Source: DATBVX01 sp963696675 (lineage in GTDB: Bacteria > Pseudomonadota > Gammaproteobacteria > Steroidobacterales > Steroidobacteraceae). From it: a DNA stretch of 64,000 nucleotides. Position 1 is the stretch's first letter; each line of letters starts with the position of its first letter. Positions 58,246-64,000 of this stretch are shown here, in pieces. The notes beneath the pieces were generated by a model, which had not been told where the DNA came from, did not search any database, and worked only from the letters and a program-made list of their open reading frames with translations. A program made the translations under genes and the position numbers. Where the stretch lies: contig CAVOLM010000055.1 of assembly GCA_963696675.1 (NCBI GenBank), positions 14,947 through 78,946 of the forward strand. Reading direction: 5' to 3'.

Positions 58246-59658
58246 TCAGCGCAGGTCCAGCAGGTCGAGAATTCCGCGCGCCGCTTCTCGTCCCTCAAAG
58301 ACCGCGGTCACGACGAGGTCGGCACCACGCACCATGTCACCACCCGCGAAGACTTTGGGGTTCGTGGTCTGAAACGGGCGTGCATGAGTCGCCGAGACGC
58401 GCACCCGCTGATTCGGATGCAGCGCGATGCCAAATTCACCGAACCATTCCGGCGGGCTCGGATTGAATCCGAACGCCACCACGACCGCATCCGCTGGCAC
58501 GAGCTCCTCACTCCCCGGTACGGGTTCTGGAACTCGTCGCCCGCGCGGTCCTGGCACGCCAAGCCGCGTCTGCACCAGCTTGACGCCCTCGACCCGATCA
58601 GTGCCTACGATTTCGATCGGCTGGCGATTGAACAGGAACTCGACGCCTTCCTCGCGGCTGTTCCTGTAGTCGCGCCGTGAGCCCGGCATGTTGAGCTCGT
58701 CGCGCCGGTACGTACAGGCGACCGATTCCGCGCCCTGGCGAATCGCGGTCCGATTGCAATCCATGCCGGTGTCGCCGCCGCCGAGCACGACGACACGCTT
58801 GCCGCGCAGATCGATGAAGTCGGCTGAGTCCTTCTCGAGCCCCAGCTCGCGATTGATGTTCGAAATGAGATAGGGCAGCGCTTCGTGGACACCGACGAGA
58901 TCCTCACCCGGGAAGCCGCCCTTCACGTAGGAGTACGTGCCCATGCCAAGGAATACGGCGTCGTGCTCTGCGAGCAGCTTTTCGAACGCCAGGTCACGCC
59001 CGATCTCGGTGTTGAGCACGAACTCCACGCCCATGCCTTCCATCAGCTCGCGACGCCGCTCCACGACTTCCTTTTCCAGCTTGAAAGGCGGAATGCCGAA
59101 GGTGAGCAGGCCGCCGATCCTCGCGTACCGGTCGAACACGATCGGCGTCACACCGTTGCGAACCAGCACATCCGCGCACCCGAGTCCCGCAGGCCCCGCG
59201 CCGACGACTGCCACGCGCTTGTCGGTGCGACGCACCTCCGACATGTCGGGCCGCCAGCCCGCCTTGAGTGCCTCGTCGGTGATGTACTTTTCGATGGAGC
59301 CGATCGTGACCGCGCCGAGGCCATCGTTGAGCGTGCATGCGCCCTCGCACAACCGATCCTGCGGGCAGATTCGGCCGCACACTTCGGGAAGCGAGTTGGT
59401 GCGATGAGAAAGCTCCGCGGCCTCGAACAGGTTTCCCTCCTGGATCAGCTTCAGCCAGTTGGGGATGTAGTTGTGGACCGGGCATTTCCATTCGCAGAAG
59501 GGATTGCCGCAAGCGATGCAACGCCCCGCCTGCTGAGCGGCACCTTCAGCGTCGTACTGCGAGTAGATCTCGCGGTAGCTGAGAATGCGTTGCTCCACCG
59601 GGAGTTTGTCCGGGTCGCGACGAGGGATCTCCAGGAATTGCAGGGGATTCGCCGCCAT
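58246..59658 (-). CDS. gltD: glutamate synthase small subunit
   Basis: The 470-residue flavoprotein has the N-terminal Fe-S cysteines (CIACGNPFCEWKCPVHN, then CGRICPQDRLCEGAC), the FAD Rossmann motif VAVVGAGPAGLGCADVLVR and the NADPH motif VVVLGGGDTGMDCNRTAI. It passes electrons from NADPH to the large subunit for glutamine-dependent glutamate synthesis. Its ATG lies 1 base after the gltB stop. Length is typical. Confidence 0.97.
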   Translation of the reverse strand: MAANPLQFLEIPRRDPDKLPVEQRILSYREIYSQYDAEGAAQQAGRCIACGNPFCEWKCPVHNYIPNWLKLIQEGNLFEAAELSHRTNSLPEVCGRICPQDRLCEGACTLNDGLGAVTIGSIEKYITDEALKAGWRPDMSEVRRTDKRVAVVGAGPAGLGCADVLVRNGVTPIVFDRYARIGGLLTFGIPPFKLEKEVVERRRELMEGMGVEFVLNTEIGRDLAFEKLLAEHDAVFLGMGTYSYVKGGFPGEDLVGVHEALPYLISNINRELGLEKDSADFIDLRGKRVVVLGGGDTGMDCNRTAIRQGAESVACTYRRDELNMPGSRRDYRNSREEGVEFLFNRQPIEIVGTDRVEGVKLVQTRLGVPGPRGRRVPEPVPGSEELVPADAVVVAFGFNPSPPEWFGEFGIALHPNQRVRVSATHARPFQTTNPKVFAGGDMVRGADLVVTAVFEGREAARGILDLLDLR

Positions 59659-59659
59659 G

Positions 59660-62600
59660 TCAGGCCGCCCGTCGCAGGTTCTCGAGCAGTGTCTCGATCG
59701 CCGCGGCCTTCGGCTTCACGACCCAGAACTTGCCCATGAAGGAGCGGAAGTCATTGAGCATTTCCTCGCCCCAGACGCTCCCGGTTTCGCGCACGTGCTG
59801 CTCGATCAGGTTTCGCAGGTGCTGCAGGTGCGACTCCATTCCTTCCGGCGTGATGCGATGGATGTCGATGAGCTCGTGGTTGTAGCGATCGACGAACCCG
59901 CGATCGAGGTCCAGCACATAGGCGAATCCACCGGTGAACCCAGCGCCAAAGTTGAGCCCGGTGCGCCCGAGGACGCACACGACACCGCCCGTCATGTATT
60001 CGCAGCAGTGATCACCCGATCCCTCTACGACTGCGATGGCGCCGGAATTGCGCACCGCGAACCGCTCACCTGCCTGGCCTGCCGCATAGAGCTCGCCGCC
60101 CGTGGCACCGTACAGGCACGTGTTCCCCATGATCACTGTATCGCGCGCGGAATAGCTCGCGCCCCTGGGTGGCTTGAGAACGATTTTCCCGGCCGCCATG
60201 CCCTTGCCGACGTAATCGTTCGCGTCGCCTTCCAGGTACAGGTGTAGTCCGCCGGCATTCCAGGCGCCGAAGCTCTGCCCGACGGACCCCCGCAGGCGCA
60301 CGATCAGTGGCGCGTGAGCCATCCCGTAGTTGCCCCAGCGTCGCGCAATTTCGCCCGATAGGCGTGCCCCAATCGAGCGGTGGAAGTTCGCCACTTCGTA
60401 GCCGAAGGTGCCGCCAGTCTTGTGGTCGATGGCGTAACGCATGTCACTCAGCATTCGCTCGGCCATTTCCCCCTTGTCGAAGGGCGCATTGTGCGGATCG
60501 GTACAGTATTGCGGCTTGTCGTCCGCAAGACCCGCCGTCGAGAGGATCGGGCTCAGGTCGAGCTTGCGCTGCTTGGCCGTCGAGCCTTCCACGATCTGCA
60601 GGAGTTCGGTGCGGCCAATGAGGTCCGCCATGCGTCTCACGCCGAGCTGCGCCATGATCTCGCGGCATTCCTGCGCCACGAAACGGAAATAGTTGATCAC
60701 CATTTCCGGCAGGCCAACGAAATACTTGCTGCGCAGGACGTTGTGCTGAGTCGCGACGCCGGTCGCGCAGTTGTTGAGGTGGCAGATACGCAGGTACTTG
60801 CAGCCAAGCGCAACCATCGGTGCGGTACCGAATCCGAAGCTCTCGGCGCCGATGATCGCGGCCTTGATCACATCGAGACCGGTTTTCAGCCCTCCATCGG
60901 TCTGCAGCCGCACCCGATGGCGTAGCTCGTTGATGCGCAGTGTCTGGTGAGTCTCCGCAAGCCCCAGCTCCCAAGGCGTGCCCGCGTACTTGATCGAGCT
61001 CAAGGGGCTCGCGCCGGTGCCGCCGTCATAGCCGGAAATCGTGATGAGGTCCGCATACGCCTTGGCAACGCCCGCGGCCACCGTGCCTACGCCAGGCTCG
61101 GCGACGAGCTTCACCGAGACGAGCGCTTTCGGGTTGACCTGCTTTAGATCGAAAATGAGCTGCGCCAGGTCCTCGATCGAATAGATGTCGTGATGTGGCG
61201 GCGGCGAGATCAGGCCGACGCCGGGCCGCGCAAACCTGAGGCGCGCGATCATGTCGTTGACCTTGTGCCCGGGAAGTTGCCCGCCTTCGCCCGGCTTGGC
61301 GCCCTGCGCGATCTTGATCTGCAATACCTCGGCGTTGATCAGGTATTCCGGTGTCACGCCGAATCGGCCCGAAGCCACCTGCTTGATCTTTGAGTTCCTC
61401 TCGCCGTGATAGCGCGCGGGGTCCTCGCCTCCCTCGCCGGAGTTCGAGCGCGCACCGATACGATTCATGGCGATTGCCATAGCCTCGTGTGCTTCAGGCG
61501 AAAGCGCACCGAGCGACATGCCCGCGCCGTCAAAGCGCTTGAAGATGTCCTCGATCGGCTCGACCTCCTCGATCGCTATCGGCTTTCGGTCACGCGCAAG
61601 CGCCAGCAGGTCACGCAAGGTCGACACCGGGCGTTCGTTCACCAGCCGTGCGAATTGCTGGTACTGCTCGTAATCTCCGGTCATCACCGCGGCCTGCAAA
61701 GTCGCGATCACGTCCGGGTTGTACATGTGGTACTCGCCGCCATGGATGTACTTGAGCAGGCCGCCCTGCGCGACCGCCGCCCGCTGATCCCAGGCTCGCT
61801 CGCCGAGGAACTTGAGGTCGGCCTCCAGATCATCGAAGCCGGCACCCTGAATGCGGCTCACCGTACCCGGGAAGCACAGGACCACCACCTCATCATTGAG
61901 GCCCACGATCTCGAACAGCTGAGCGCTGCGATAACTCGCGATCGTGGCGATGCCCATCTTCGACATGATCTTGAACAAGCCCTTGCGAATGCCGCGGCGG
62001 TAGCTGCGGCCAAGCTCAAGACGCGTGTGCACGTCCATTTTCACGCGACCCTTGCGCATCATGTCGAACAGCGTCTGGTAGGCCATGTAGGGGTAGACGG
62101 CCGTCGCGCGTAAGCGATGAGGCATGCGAAGTGGTGTGCCTCGCGCGCCGTTCCGGTTTCGATGAGCAGGTTGCACTTGCAGCGCAGGCCCTTCTCCACC
62201 AAGCGGTGATGGACGGCGCCCGTAGCGAGCAGCGCGTGCACGGGTAGTTTGTCGGGTACCAGGTACCGATCTGACAACAGCAGCACGAGCTTGCCCGCGC
62301 GCACCGCCGTCTCCGCCTGATCGCAGATGCGTAACAGCGCCGGGTGCAGCCCTTCGTCGGGCTGGTATTGCAGATCGATGAACTCGTGCGTCACACCGAA
62401 GTCCGTCAGCGCCAGGATCTGTCGGAGCTTGCGCTGCGAGAGGATCGGCGAGTTCATCACGATCTGCTTCGCGTGCTCGGGCGCGGGCACGAAGATGTTG
62501 CACTCCGGCCCGATCTGCGTCTGCAGCGACATGACGATGCTTTCGCGCAGCGGATCGATCGGCGGGTTGGTCACCTGCGCGAATTGCTGGCGGAAATAGT

Positions 62601-64000
62601 CGTAGAGCGAGCGCACCTTCGATGACAGCACCGGCATCGGCGTGTCGTCTCCCATCGATCCGACCGCCTCGCTCTCATCCTCGGCCAGCACGCGGATGAC
62701 TTCCTCGCGCTCTTCCGCCGTGATGTTGAACATCTTCTGGTACTGAGCGAGCGTGTCGCGATCCATGGGCTCCGCCGCGAGTCGGGGGTCGATGAGGTCC
62801 GATTCGAGATAGCGCACGCCCTTCTTGAGCCAGGTCTTGTAGGGATGGCGGCTCTTCAGCAGGTCGTCGATTCGCCTGCTTTCGAGCAGCTCCCCGGTCT
62901 GCAGATCGAGCGCGAGCATCTCGCCCGGGCCGAGCCGCCCCTTGCGGACCACATCCTCAGGCGCGTAGTCCCATACGCCGGTTTCCGAAGCAATGGTGAG
63001 GTGACGGTTGCGGGTGATCACGTAACGCGCAGGACGCAAGCCGTTGCGATCCAGCGTACAGGCTGCGTAGCGTCCATCTGTCAGCACGATTCCGGCCGGA
63101 CCGTCCCACGGTTCCATGTGCGTCGCGTAGTACTCGTAGAACGCGCGCAGGTCCGCGTCGATGGAATCGACGGTCTGCCACGCCGGCGGAATCAGCAGGC
63201 GCATGGCGTGCAGGGCATCGAGTCCGCCCATCAGCAGAACCTCGAGCATGTTGTCGAGCGTCTGGGAATCCGAGCCGGACATTGAGACGAGCGGCAGGAT
63301 GTCGGTGAGATCCGGAAGCACCGGCGAGCGAAACAGCGGTCCTCGGGCAGCCGCCCAGTTGCGATTGCCCTGGATGGTGTTGATTTCGCCGTTGTGCGCG
63401 AGCAGACGGAACGGGTGCGCCAGCCGCCACTGCGGCAGCGTATTGGTCGAGAACCGTTGGTGGAACACCACGACCGAAGTCGCGAGACGCTCGTCCCTGA
63501 GATCCGGATAGAACTCCGTCAGGTGTTGAGGCATCACCATGCCTTTGTAGGCCAGCGTCGAAGCCGACAGGCTCGGCACGTAGAACACCGGATCCTTCCG
63601 TTCGAGGGCCTTCTCCGCCCGCCGGCGCGCGAGGAACAGCTTGCGGTTGAAGGCCGCTTCATCGATGTCGAGGCGGCAGTTGACGAACACATGCTCGATG
63701 CGCGGCAGAGTCTTGAGTGCCTCATCGCCACAGGCATTGGCGTCGGTTGGCACCATGCGCCAGCCAGCCACTTCGAGCTCCTCGCGCCGCAGCTGCGCCT
63801 CGAGTGCCGATCGTGCGCGTTGCGCCTGATCATCGAATGTACTCAGGAACACGCACCCGACGGCAAAGCGCTCGGCGAGCCCGATTCCCGCCTGCTGTGC
63901 GATTGCTTCGAGAAATGCGCGTGGCTTCTTGAGTAGCAGCCCGCAGCCGTCACCGGTCTTGCCATCCGCGGCAATCGCGCCGCGGTGAGTCAGCCGATTG
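59660..64000 (-). CDS. gltB: glutamate synthase large subunit, N-terminus beyond window (one frameshift)
   Basis: The part in view begins near the N-terminus (LTHRGAIAADGKTGDGCGLL), so little beyond the catalytic Cys is missing. The glutaminase domain (VFHQRFSTNTLPQWRLAHPF, LLAHNGEINTIQGNRNWAAA) is followed by the central domain, the FMN-binding synthase domain (LISPPPHHDIYSIEDLAQLI, GYDGGTGASPLSSIKYAG), the 3Fe-4S cluster CHLNNCATGVATQ and the C-terminal beta helix (GMAAGKIVLKPP, IMGNTCLYGATGGELYAAG). A frame change near 62110, consistent with one missing base, joins FACLIAY to ATAVYPYMAYQTL. It is followed by gltD. Confidence 0.96.

Overview
The window is a high-GC, densely coded stretch of a gammaproteobacterial chromosome. 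Three gene blocks have orders usual in Gammaproteobacteria: dut-coaBC-radC-rpmB-rpmG-mutM-coaD-rsmD with pyrE and xth nearby, ftsY-ftsE-ftsX with rpoH close by, and gltB-gltD. A PEP-CTERM protein, a two-component pair resembling the proteobacterial dedicated sortase system, an ECF sigma/DUF4097 operon and many PAS/KdpD sensors suggest an environmental lineage such as Steroidobacterales/Nevskiales. That placement is an inference; there is no rRNA gene to confirm it.

Layout. 1-6434: the end of a c-type cytochrome gene, then a minus-strand run read from the right as ECF sigma, membrane anti-sigma-like protein, DUF4097 protein, AsmA, SRPBCC protein, mutY and yggX. 6643-10844: a NarL-type response regulator with its multi-PAS kinase, and a GlxA-type AraC regulator. 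10873-15212: an unusually AT-rich secreted protein, tRNA-Gly(CCC), an M20 peptidase and the kdgK-eda pair. 15352-28934: housekeeping block (trmB, marC, AmpG-like permease, xth, pyrE, dut, coaBC, radC, rpmBG, desaturase, mutM, ggt, coaD, rsmD). 29054-38823: Pla-1/cef-type lipase, ftsYEX, envelope lipoproteins, rpoH, OmpA-like lipoprotein, thioesterase, DUF962 protein. 39104-51221: LpxR-like protein and the kdp potassium locus, with canonical kdpFABC-kdpDE on the minus strand facing a second, degenerate KdpD on the plus strand. 51330-58127: LysR, acyl-CoA dehydrogenase, two small membrane proteins, the sortase-type two-component pair, and a sigma-54-driven PEP-CTERM protein with pentapeptide repeats. 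58246-64000: gltD and most of gltB.

Most noteworthy: (1) a near-perfect CIRCE element (HrcA operator) lies over the probable rpoH promoter; (2) the second KdpD has Gln in place of the phospho-acceptor His and Lys in place of the following Thr; (3) a textbook sigma-54 promoter precedes a PEP-CTERM protein with NLD[LF]G pentapeptide repeats; (4) this sits beside a PdsRS-like pair with no sortase or LPXTG gene in view.

Data quality. About twenty obviously functional genes are broken by single-base frameshifts, most of them carrying exactly one extra base. This looks like insertion-biased sequencing error rather than gene decay. I annotate each such gene over its full extent and state where the frame changes.
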